Source: Clostridiales bacterium UBA6363
GTDB taxonomy: Bacteria; Bacillota; Clostridia; UBA1381
NCBI GenBank assembly: GCA_002438865.1
Contig: DJRJ01000119.1
Location: forward strand, 36,393-42,857
Direction: 5' to 3'
DNA length: 6,465 bases
The notes below the pieces were generated by a model. It worked only from the letters and a program-made list of their open reading frames with translations. It did not search any database and had not been told where the DNA came from. The position numbers were made by a program, and so were the translations under genes. Positions 1-5,882 of the stretch are shown here, piece after piece. Position 1 is the first letter of the stretch. Every line of letters starts with the position of its first letter.

Positions 1-35
1 TCGCTGCGCCCGATAAGCATTAATTTTTTGCTCAT
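1..35 (-). CDS. pduV: PduV/EutP-type microcompartment P-loop NTPase, N-terminal fragment (cut by window edge)
   Basis: Only the first 11 codons are present, reading MSKKLMLIGRS followed by the bases GA. A hydrophobic strand running into a GRS start of a Walker A loop is how PduV/EutP proteins begin (small Ras-like P-loop GTPase/ATPase-related proteins of pdu and eut loci). The start codon ATG (35-33) overlaps the stop of the upstream shell gene in an ATGA arrangement, which points to translational coupling. In Salmonella pduV follows pduU directly, and eutP sits beside eutS, so the neighbour supports the call. In known systems PduV is linked to the positioning or dynamics of microcompartments rather than to catalysis. 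The catalytic lysine of the P-loop is off the edge, so the family call rests on a very short N-terminus plus context. Confidence 0.6.
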   Translation of the reverse strand, partial: MSKKLMLIGRS

Positions 36-394
36 GTCTTTGTTATTTCGCATACTTCAAAGCCGAGCGTATCTTTTGCGTAATCGAGTATTGCCCCGAT
101 TGCGGTAAGAACGGTTGAAACCGTTCCCGTTATGATAAGCGTTCCGCTGAAACGGTCAACAAACCCGATTGACGCCCCCGATGATTTTATCGCAATATCC
201 CCGGCAATTATAACGGTTTCACTCGGCGAAATCGTAAGTATACCGATTGCGCCGGTGCTTGTTTCGGACGAAACGTCAAGACCGAGCTTTTGATAAAGTA
301 TATCGTCGGGATTTGCTATTACGTGCGCAAGAGTTATCTGCCGACCCGGGACAAGCTCTTGCACTATTCTCATTTTGTCCGATAAATTTTCCAT
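32..394 (-). CDS. pduU: Microcompartment shell protein, PduU/EutS type (circularly permuted BMC domain)
   Basis: A 120-residue hexameric shell protein for a bacterial microcompartment. The N-terminal segment VQELVPGRQITLAHVIANP (residues 11-29) matches the extra strand that forms the small beta-barrel in PduU/EutS. It is followed by the core GAIGILTISPSE (49-60), IAGDIAIKS (63-71), IGFVDRFSGTLIITG (76-90) and the typical tail CEITKT. PduU and EutS are about 110-116 residues, so this one is full length. I place the start at the ATG at 394 because an ideal GGAGG lies 5 bases upstream; reading can extend to a GTG at 436, but those 14 extra residues are not family-like and lack a ribosome site. 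It sits 34 bases after the activase gene and overlaps the next gene by 4 bases. PduU and EutS are hard to separate by sequence; the diol dehydratase context favours PduU. It is a minor shell component in known systems, so the main hexamers and pentamers must be encoded elsewhere. Confidence 0.9.
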   Translation of the reverse strand: MENLSDKMRIVQELVPGRQITLAHVIANPDDILYQKLGLDVSSETSTGAIGILTISPSETVIIAGDIAIKSSGASIGFVDRFSGTLIITGTVSTVLTAIGAILDYAKDTLGFEVCEITKT

Positions 395-399
395 TTTGT

Positions 400-404
400 C
401 CTCC
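400..404 (-). promoter_or_regulatory. Shine-Dalgarno site of the pduU-like gene
   Basis: On the minus strand GGAGG is followed by 5 bases (ACAAA) and ATG at 394. This is the strongest ribosome site in the window and decides the start of the shell protein against the upstream GTG codons at 436 and 427. Confidence 0.85.
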
Positions 405-428
405 GAATATATTATGTTATGACGCACA

Positions 429-1214
429 TCATCCACCTATTTTGCATAGCAGACCCTTGCGTTCCGCCGCACGCTTTAATAATTCCATCTTTTCGTCCGA
501 TGGCGGAAGAATTTCTTTTAAAGTGTAGTCACGTCCGAGATTTGCGTATTTGTCAACGCCGAGCCTGTGGTACGGCAGAAGATGTATTTCATTCACGCTG
601 TCAAGACTTGCGGCAAATTCGGCAATATCCGAAATTTCCTTCTCGGTGTCGTTAAACCCCGGTATTACGGGAACACGTATTATAAGATGCACTCCGCTTT
701 TTGCTATTTTCTTTGCATTTTCAAGTATGCGCTCGTTCGGCTGAGTTGTAAATTCCCTGTGTTTTTCGCTGTCGGTGTGTTTTATATCCATAAGATACAA
801 GTCAAGGTGCGGCAATACTTTCTCTATTGCGCCGTAATCCGCAAAGCCTGTTGACTCCATAGCAGTGTTTATCCCGTATCCGTGCGCCGCCTGTAAAAGC
901 GCCGCCGCAAAATCGGGCTGAAGGAGCGACTCACCGCCCGAAAGCGTAAGTCCTCCGCCGGAGCGCCTGTAATACACACTGTCCTTTAAAACCTCGTCCA
1001 TAACCTCGCCGACGGTAACGTCCCTGCCGACAACTTTTTCCTTGCCGCTGACATTCATAGTCTGAATATCAAAACTCTGTGACTCGGGATTACAGCACCA
1101 TCGGCAGCGCAGCGCACAGCCTTTTAAAAACACTATCGTGCGTATGCCGGGGCCGTCATGAACGGAAAACTTCTGTATATCGAAAATGCGACCCTTTACA
1201 TCATTAATATCCAT
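429..1214 (-). CDS. Glycyl radical enzyme activating protein (radical SAM activase of the diol dehydratase)
   Basis: A 261-residue radical SAM enzyme that would use S-adenosylmethionine and a [4Fe-4S] cluster to abstract a hydrogen from the conserved glycine of the neighbouring dehydratase, making the stable glycyl radical. Seen: the family N-terminus FSVHDGPGIRTIVFLKGC (16-33), the cluster motif CxxxCxxC at C33, C37 and C40, the SAM-binding GGE at 93-95, DIK at 143-145 and RVPVIPGFND at 180-189. Many activases of this family carry two further [4Fe-4S] clusters in a ferredoxin-like insert soon after the first motif. Here only about 25 residues with no cysteine separate CNPESQ (41-46) from the next helix, so that insert is absent. 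The start is the ATG at 1214, which overlaps the dehydratase stop (TGATG); the reading frame also contains a GTG at 1226, but the GGAG lies only 2 bases from it. Translational coupling to the dehydratase fits a dedicated activase. Confidence 0.93.
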   Translation of the reverse strand: MDINDVKGRIFDIQKFSVHDGPGIRTIVFLKGCALRCRWCCNPESQSFDIQTMNVSGKEKVVGRDVTVGEVMDEVLKDSVYYRRSGGGLTLSGGESLLQPDFAAALLQAAHGYGINTAMESTGFADYGAIEKVLPHLDLYLMDIKHTDSEKHREFTTQPNERILENAKKIAKSGVHLIIRVPVIPGFNDTEKEISDIAEFAASLDSVNEIHLLPYHRLGVDKYANLGRDYTLKEILPPSDEKMELLKRAAERKGLLCKIGG

Positions 1215-3721
1215 CAGAAACCACACTGCTCCGTTCTCTTTATAATATCGTCCTGCAAGGCTTTTGAAAGTGTTGTAAACAATGCGCTGTACCCTGCCAC
1301 TCTGACAACAAGGCTCCTGTAATTTTCGGGGTGAGCCTGTGCGTCCAAAAGCGTTTCACGGCTTACAACGTTAAATTGCATATGACTTCCCTTTTGATCG
1401 AAGTATCCCCGTACCAGTGCGACAAAGCTTTCCAATCCGCTCTGCCCCTTAAGCGCCGACGGGTGGAATTTCATATTAAACAGAGTTCCGTTCGACGCAA
1501 TTGCATGGTCAAGCCTTGAAACGGAGTTAGCCGCCGCCGTCGGGCCGTTGACATCACGTCCCGAACAGGGCGAAACGCCGTCCGCAACAGGCGTTTTTGC
1601 CAATCTGCCGTCGGGTGTTGCACCTGTCTGCGCACCGAGCGGAACGTTTGCCGAAACGGGATATAGCCCTGCCTGGAACTGTCCGCCCCTCGGATTTCTG
1701 TATTTTTCGAGCGGTCTTGTGTATGTGTATGCGACCTCACGTGCAATCATGTCCACATCGCCGTTGTCGTTGCCGTACTTCGGCAGAGCGTCTATCATAT
1801 CATGCACATGCGCATATTTTTCGTTGCCGCCCTTAGCCTGTAAGTATATGTCCGCTATCTGCTTTTCCGTAACGTCTACACCGTTTTTGGCAAGCTGTTT
1901 TACAATTTCCTCCGTCACTTCCCGAGCCTGATCGTCGGTTATTCCGCCGAAGCCGAAATTGTTGTCCATTGCCTCTTTGTATTCTTCAAGAGTAAGCTTT
2001 TTGTCCTCAAATACAAGTTTTTTCACCGCATAGCAGGCATCCGCCATATTGGCTATTCCAAATCCCTGCGGACCCGTGAAATTGTATATTGCGCCGCCCT
2101 CCTGAACGGATTTTCCTCTGCCTATGCAATCCTCTATCATTGATGATAAGAACGGCAGAGGACACCGCTCTGCGTGAGCGTTATCGATTGCATTGTCGGC
2201 ATTAACCAAAAGCTGTATTTCGTATTCCATCTGCTTTTTGTATGCCTCAAAAAATTCGTCATATGTTTTGAATGAGCTTACCTCACCGGTTTTTATTCCG
2301 ACAAGCTCACCCTTGTCCGTACCGTTGTGGAAAACAAGTTCCATAACACGGCACATATTGAAGAAAGCGGCGTCATGCCAACCCTCCGTCTTGCCGGATT
2401 TCTGCGGTTCGACACAGCCTATTATGTTGTAATCCCTTGCGTCCTCCATGGTAAGACCACGGTTCAAAAGCGAGGGAATTATCACTTCATCGTTATAATA
2501 TGCCGGTAATCCCAAGCCCATTCTTGTAAGCTTTGCCGCCGCCAACAGGAATGAATGGGGCGAGCCGTTCCATACACGCACCGAGAATGACGGCTGCGGC
2601 AGAGCAACGTGCATGGTTGCGTAAATGCTCATGTATGAAAGCTCGTTTGTCGAATCGAGTCCGTCCTTGGTCTGACCGCCTGCGATAAGATTTTGGAACA
2701 GACTGTATCCGGCAAATCCTTCTGCCGACACGCAGTCACGCACCTTGTTGAGGTCGTTTAATTTTACCCATATGCAGTCCATAAGTTCCTGCGCCTGTTC
2801 GAGCGTTATTTTTTTACTGTCATAATCCTTTTTGAAATAAGGATACATATACATATCAAAACGTCCCGGCGAAATCGAATGACCGCTCGACTCCACCTGT
2901 AAGAGCATTTGTATAAACCAGAACGCCTGGCATGCCTCATAGAACGAATTTGCTCCGTTTTCGAGAGCAGTATCGCACACCTCGGATATTTTCAAAAGTT
3001 CCGCTTTTCTTTCGGGATTTCCCTCTGCCTGTGCCATTTCCCGTGCGAGCGCCGCATATCGCTTTGAATATGTTATTGCGCCCTCCAGGCTTTCGGTAAC
3101 GGCGTTTAAAAACGACATACGCTTTGCATAGTCCGCATCGCCGGCATTGCATTTTGCTTTTGCCTTTTCCGCCTTTTCGATTATTCCTTTAAGACCGCCT
3201 TCAAGCACCTCGCCGTAATTTACCGTCACGTGACCCACGCCGTTGTAAAAATAATTTCCGGGTGTGAAAATGTTATGCTCCATTGCCGTGCGTGTTTCCT
3301 TTGACATATACGAATACGCAAGGTCGCTTGTAGTCTTGTTTTTCCAGTATTTATAAGTTTCTTTGAGGGTTTTCTTTGTTTCCTCGGATATGTAAAACGG
3401 ATCTGCTTTTCTTGTTGCAACCGTATCGAATTCGTCCTCCAGCCACTCGAACGAAAACTCGGGAAATACCTGACACCCTCTCGGAGCTTTTGTTGCACTG
3501 CCGACTATGAGTTCCTCGTCACGTATTGTTATCGGGATATTTTCCGCTATGTGCCGAAATGCTTTCGCACGGCGCTCGATAATCGGAAGATTTTCCGTCT
3601 GCTTGTACGACTCGGTAAGCAGTACTGCTCTGTCCGCCTCTATTTCGGGCATTTTTTCAAACAAGTTTTTGATAAGTCTGTCAATTCTCGGACTTTTTTT
3701 AATTTCCGCTAAACCGTTCAT
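1214..3721 (-). CDS. Glycyl radical diol dehydratase (B12-independent propanediol/glycerol dehydratase type)
   Basis: An 835-residue pyruvate-formate-lyase-family enzyme expected to dehydrate 1,2-propanediol to propionaldehyde, or glycerol to 3-hydroxypropionaldehyde, through a glycyl/thiyl radical. Seen: the PFL domain from about residue 10; H164 in GVGHVTVNYG; H281 and S282 in GHSISPGRFD; the thiyl cysteine and base C436 and E438 in GCVEPQ; D450 in GWHD; and the radical loop RVAGYSALF with G810, 25 residues before the end. These match H164, H281, S282, C433, E435, D447 and G763 of C. butyricum glycerol dehydratase, so the diol-binding set is complete. The microcompartment genes downstream favour propanediol as substrate; glycerol cannot be excluded. 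It is longer than the 787-residue glycerol dehydratase, mainly through an internal block near 593-636. The start is the ATG at 3721, placed 9 bases from GAAAGG; an in-frame ATG at 3730 abuts that site and cannot be used well. It follows the HAD gene by 13 bases and overlaps the activase by 1 base. Confidence 0.93.
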   Translation of the reverse strand: MNGLAEIKKSPRIDRLIKNLFEKMPEIEADRAVLLTESYKQTENLPIIERRAKAFRHIAENIPITIRDEELIVGSATKAPRGCQVFPEFSFEWLEDEFDTVATRKADPFYISEETKKTLKETYKYWKNKTTSDLAYSYMSKETRTAMEHNIFTPGNYFYNGVGHVTVNYGEVLEGGLKGIIEKAEKAKAKCNAGDADYAKRMSFLNAVTESLEGAITYSKRYAALAREMAQAEGNPERKAELLKISEVCDTALENGANSFYEACQAFWFIQMLLQVESSGHSISPGRFDMYMYPYFKKDYDSKKITLEQAQELMDCIWVKLNDLNKVRDCVSAEGFAGYSLFQNLIAGGQTKDGLDSTNELSYMSIYATMHVALPQPSFSVRVWNGSPHSFLLAAAKLTRMGLGLPAYYNDEVIIPSLLNRGLTMEDARDYNIIGCVEPQKSGKTEGWHDAAFFNMCRVMELVFHNGTDKGELVGIKTGEVSSFKTYDEFFEAYKKQMEYEIQLLVNADNAIDNAHAERCPLPFLSSMIEDCIGRGKSVQEGGAIYNFTGPQGFGIANMADACYAVKKLVFEDKKLTLEEYKEAMDNNFGFGGITDDQAREVTEEIVKQLAKNGVDVTEKQIADIYLQAKGGNEKYAHVHDMIDALPKYGNDNGDVDMIAREVAYTYTRPLEKYRNPRGGQFQAGLYPVSANVPLGAQTGATPDGRLAKTPVADGVSPCSGRDVNGPTAAANSVSRLDHAIASNGTLFNMKFHPSALKGQSGLESFVALVRGYFDQKGSHMQFNVVSRETLLDAQAHPENYRSLVVRVAGYSALFTTLSKALQDDIIKRTEQCGF
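1229..1232 (-). promoter_or_regulatory. Weak Shine-Dalgarno candidate for the activase gene
   Basis: GGAG lies 14 bases before the ATG at 1214, longer than ideal, and only 2 bases before the GTG at 1226. The TGATG stop/start overlap suggests that terminating ribosomes reinitiate, so this site may matter little. Confidence 0.4.
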
Positions 3722-3730
3722 TTTGTACAT

Positions 3731-3736
3731 CCTTTC
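3731..3736 (-). promoter_or_regulatory. Shine-Dalgarno site of the diol dehydratase
   Basis: GAAAGG on the minus strand ends 9 bases before the ATG at 3721 and directly touches the earlier ATG at 3730, so it selects the later start. The site overlaps the stop codon of the HAD gene (3735-3737), which ties dehydratase translation closely to the upstream gene. Confidence 0.75.
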
Positions 3737-4433
3737 AAATCAGTTTTTCGGCTTCTGTTTCAAAGCTTTCCGCAATATGCTCCGCACATTTTTTCACGGC
3801 AGGCTTTGCCGTCATCATTGCGTAGCTGTTTTTTGTGTATGCAAACATTTCAATATCGTTTGTGTTGTCGCCGAATACATAGCAGTCAGCGGGCATAACC
3901 CCGAGCAATTCGGCAAGCTTTTTCACTGCCGTACCCTTGTTTGCGCACTCTGCGGCGTATTCACGCATATCGGCGTCCTCGTATACTTTGCGAAGCGGAA
4001 TTTCCGCCGTTTTTGTAAAATCGGTTATCTTGTAAATATTCTCCGTTATTTCGTCCGCCGATTTTATCTGTATAACGTGATTGCCGTACTGCTCACGTAT
4101 TTTCCGTATCAGCATCTGCTTTTTGCTTTTCACATATACGATGTATTTTCCGTGTGCGGTGTATTCGCACTCGGGCAAAAAGCGCTTGTCAATCGGACAT
4201 TCACACAGTGTTTTTCCTTTGTATACTGCGAGTGCACCGTCGGACGGAATAAAATATATTCTGTCCTCCATACCCTCGAAAAGTTTTCTCAGTTCCGTGT
4301 ACGCCCTGCCCGAAGCAACTGCGAATACGTTTTTTTCCGCAATCTTTTCTATTATATTTGTTATATTTTTGTTAAGACGCTTTTCCCCTTTTCGGAGGAG
4401 TGTGCCGTCCAAATCGCTTACAATAAGTTTCAT
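3735..4433 (-). CDS. HAD-superfamily hydrolase, Cof/subclass IIB type (sugar-phosphate phosphatase-like)
   Basis: A 232-residue cytoplasmic Mg-dependent phosphatase. Seen: motif I DLDGT with nucleophile D7 and acid D9; motif II S41 in VASGRAY; motif III K166 in NKGTAVKKL; motif IV GDNTND at 188-193. The stretch between motifs II and III (about 65-160) is the C2 cap. At 232 residues it is a little shorter than most Cof proteins (about 260-270), with the shortening in the cap. Substrate cannot be read from sequence; the family mostly acts on sugar phosphates, flavin or cofactor phosphates. It is the first gene after a sigma-A promoter and ends 13 bases before the dehydratase, so it is co-transcribed with the diol dehydratase genes. 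I place the start at 4433, 7 bases after AGAGG. A longer reading from 4466 would begin upstream of the promoter's -10 box and so outside the transcript. It may clear a phosphorylated by-product or feed the pathway, but that is a guess. Confidence 0.88.
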   Translation of the reverse strand: MKLIVSDLDGTLLRKGEKRLNKNITNIIEKIAEKNVFAVASGRAYTELRKLFEGMEDRIYFIPSDGALAVYKGKTLCECPIDKRFLPECEYTAHGKYIVYVKSKKQMLIRKIREQYGNHVIQIKSADEITENIYKITDFTKTAEIPLRKVYEDADMREYAAECANKGTAVKKLAELLGVMPADCYVFGDNTNDIEMFAYTKNSYAMMTAKPAVKKCAEHIAESFETEAEKLI

Positions 4434-4440
4434 AACTCTA

Positions 4441-4445
4441 CCTCT
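4441..4445 (-). promoter_or_regulatory. Shine-Dalgarno site of the HAD phosphatase gene
   Basis: AGAGG on the minus strand, 7 bases before the ATG at 4433. It lies within the first few bases of the predicted transcript. Confidence 0.75.
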
Positions 4446-4454
4446 ACAAGATAT

Positions 4455-4483
4455 ATCATACAACATAAACGGTCAAAAGTCAA
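4455..4483 (-). promoter_or_regulatory. Sigma-A promoter of the HAD/diol dehydratase/microcompartment operon
   Basis: On the minus strand a -35 box TTGACT (4483-4478) and a -10 box TATGAT (4460-4455) are separated by exactly 17 bases. Each box differs from consensus at one position. The DNA just upstream (about 4490-4522) is almost pure A+T and could act as an UP element. Transcription should start near 4448, leaving a leader of about 15 bases with the ribosome site inside it. There is no room for a riboswitch or attenuator, so any control must act at the promoter DNA. A short palindrome GATATATC (4450-4457) overlaps the -10 box, but I cannot say it is an operator. Confidence 0.85.
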
Positions 4484-4522
4484 GAATTTCTCACAAAAAT
4501 AAAAATAATTAAAGAATAAATC

Positions 4523-4554
4523 AAAAAAAGGCAACGTTGAAAACCATTGCCTTT
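4523..4554 (-). terminator. Rho-independent terminator after the parvulin foldase gene
   Basis: On the minus strand AAAGGCAA (4554-4547) pairs perfectly with TTGCCTTT (4534-4527) across a 12-base loop, two of whose flanking pairs (T-G and G-C) may extend the stem, and the run of T continues to 4523. It begins 9 bases after the stop codon of the foldase gene and separates the coaBC/foldase unit from the operon to its left. The T-rich DNA after it doubles as the A+T-rich region upstream of the next promoter. Confidence 0.88.
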
Positions 4555-4562
4555 CCTCTCTC

Positions 4563-5879
4563 TTAAAATTTAATCGGCAGTATGTTTGATAAAACATCTT
4601 CCTCCACAGATGTAACAGTCTCCGAAACGGGCATTATTTCGCTTATTTTGCTCTCTGTCAATGAAGAACGTACATTCTCCGTGTCGATTTTACTCATGTC
4701 CGGCTTTTCACGCTTTATAATGTGGTATCCGTAAGATGATTTCACAACCTCGCTCACCTCGCCGATTTTAAGCGATTTTACCGCATCTTCAAATTCCTTT
4801 ACCATGTCCCCCGGGAAAAACGTATATCCGTCGGGATTTGTTTTTGTGCCGGGGTCCTCCGAAAGCGCTGTCATAAGCTCGTCAAAGTCCGCTCCGCCTT
4901 TGATTTTCTTTAATGTTTCCTCTGCGTTTGCTTTCTTTTGTGCGTCCTCGCTCTCATCGGATACCCTGAATAAGATGTGCTTTGCGCACATTGCGTTTTC
5001 GTCTGCGTATTTTTTAATTTCGTCATCGGTAATGCTTTCGCCGGAGTTTTTCCAAGCCGTCTCATACATATCCATGTATGTTTTTATTCCTTTTATGCAT
5101 TGCTTAAAGGCTTTTTCCGAGGTGTTGTTTGCCTTGAGCGCCTCTGCCGCAACGTCATATCCGCCCGCAAGAGATGCAAATTCCCCGTAAATCGACTCAA
5201 TCTCATCATCTGAAAGCTGATTTTCCGATTTGCTTACAGCCGCACGGCACATTGCAATCTGTTCCAAAATATTTTTTGCCACAAGATCGTGGTAAACAAC
5301 GCCGTTCTGCTCGCTGTCCCATATGCTGTCCGTAATCTTCTCAAAATCGGATCCGGGTATGCTGTTTGATGTGCTTACCGTTGAGAACATCATATGTGCG
5401 TTAAACTCGTCAAGATAAACAGGCTCGGACCCTATTTGTGCCGCAACCACCTTTGACGGGTCGCTCACAATGACAACGGTGCTGTCATACTTGTTCCATA
5501 AAACATTACAGCCGAACGCCTCGCTCACTGCACGAACGGGAACAAGCACTCTGTCGTTTACGAGTACCGATGAGGTGTCGAGCAGTATCCCCTCGCCGTT
5601 CTTTATGAGTACGTTCTCATTTAAACGCATTGAGATGCTTGTATCGCCCTTGTTTGCGATAACTGTCTGCGTTTCTCCGTCCCAGTCCACCTGTGCGCCG
5701 AGAGCGTCAAACACTGCACGAACGGGAACGAGAGTTCTGTCGTTTTTGATTGTCGGCGCAACGTCAAAATTTACGTATTTGCCGTCCGCAATCACTCTTA
5801 TCGGAGTTTCCGCCTTTGCCGCCGCAAAGGACGTCATAATCAAAGCACAGCTTACCGCCGCAGATATAATTTTTTTCAT
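4563..5879 (-). CDS. Secreted parvulin-type peptidyl-prolyl isomerase with two Cu-amine-oxidase-N-like repeats
   Basis: A 438-residue exported protein, probably a foldase acting outside the membrane. Domains in order: Sec signal peptide (1-23, positive KK, hydrophobic core, cleavage likely after AKA); two copies of a 'copper amine oxidase N-terminal' domain (about 26-75 and 88-138) each with an LVPVRAV core; a SurA/PrsA-like helical chaperone region (about 145-295) opening with AAQIGSEPVYLDEFN; a parvulin domain (297-390) with H301 in AKHILF, SEDPGTK (340-346), EFEDAVKSLKIGEVSEVV and YGYHIIKR; and a charged tail. The amine oxidase name is historical: there is no catalytic amine oxidase domain, and in clostridia this module is thought to help attachment to the cell surface. 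C11 lies before the hydrophobic core, so this is not a PrsA-like lipoprotein. ATG 5879 is preceded 11 bases upstream by GGGGG. The gene begins 3 bases after coaBC, so the two are probably co-transcribed, and a terminator follows. Confidence 0.9.
   Translation of the reverse strand: MKKIISAAVSCALIMTSFAAAKAETPIRVIADGKYVNFDVAPTIKNDRTLVPVRAVFDALGAQVDWDGETQTVIANKGDTSISMRLNENVLIKNGEGILLDTSSVLVNDRVLVPVRAVSEAFGCNVLWNKYDSTVVIVSDPSKVVAAQIGSEPVYLDEFNAHMMFSTVSTSNSIPGSDFEKITDSIWDSEQNGVVYHDLVAKNILEQIAMCRAAVSKSENQLSDDEIESIYGEFASLAGGYDVAAEALKANNTSEKAFKQCIKGIKTYMDMYETAWKNSGESITDDEIKKYADENAMCAKHILFRVSDESEDAQKKANAEETLKKIKGGADFDELMTALSEDPGTKTNPDGYTFFPGDMVKEFEDAVKSLKIGEVSEVVKSSYGYHIIKREKPDMSKIDTENVRSSLTESKISEIMPVSETVTSVEEDVLSNILPIKF
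5526..5558 (-). repeat. Direct repeat copy 2 within the foldase gene
   Basis: This 33-base unit matches 5712-5744 at 29 positions, including an unbroken run of 18. It encodes the NDRVLVPVRAV core of the second Cu-amine-oxidase-N-like domain. The copies are 186 bases (62 codons) apart, in frame, so this is an internal domain duplication rather than a mobile repeat. Confidence 0.85.
5712..5744 (-). repeat. Direct repeat copy 1 within the foldase gene
   Basis: The partner of the unit at 5526-5558. It encodes NDRTLVPVRAV of the first Cu-amine-oxidase-N-like domain. The near-identity at base level is stronger here than in the flanking parts of the two domains. Confidence 0.85.
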
Positions 5880-5882
5880 AAC

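Noticed and set aside
395..436. GTG start at 436 for the shell protein
   Set aside because: It overlaps the end of the activase gene, has no ribosome site, and adds 14 residues not found in PduU/EutS; GGAGG sits ideally for the ATG at 394.
1548..1931. A 127-codon plus-strand frame inside the dehydratase gene
   Set aside because: Entirely opposite a highly conserved coding region, with no recognisable domain.
1214..3721. Choline TMA-lyase (CutC) or pyruvate formate-lyase as identity of the glycyl radical enzyme
   Set aside because: Pyruvate formate-lyase has two adjacent cysteines at the active site; here it is GCVEP. CutC has Thr 13 residues after the cysteine and an N-terminal extension; here there is His at that place, Asp at +14 as in diol dehydratases, and no extension. 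H164, H281 and S282 also fit diol binding.
4434..4466. Upstream extension of the HAD protein to the ATG at 4466
   Set aside because: That codon lies upstream of the -10 box and outside the predicted transcript; the 11 extra residues are unlike the family, and the ATG at 4433 has its own ribosome site just before DLDGT.
3507..4502. A 331-codon open frame on the plus strand
   Set aside because: It lies antisense to the HAD gene, the promoter and the start of the dehydratase, is rich in Phe, Cys and Tyr, shows no family motif, and has no good ribosome site; the minus-strand genes carry clear catalytic motifs.
4434..4562. Riboswitch or small RNA in the longest intergenic gap
   Set aside because: The 129 bases are filled by a terminator, an A+T-rich tract and a promoter; the predicted leader is about 15 bases.
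4563..5879. Copper amine oxidase or lipoprotein PrsA
   Set aside because: Only the small N-terminal repeat module is present, with no amine oxidase catalytic domain; the single early cysteine (C11) precedes the hydrophobic core and does not form a lipobox at the cleavage point.
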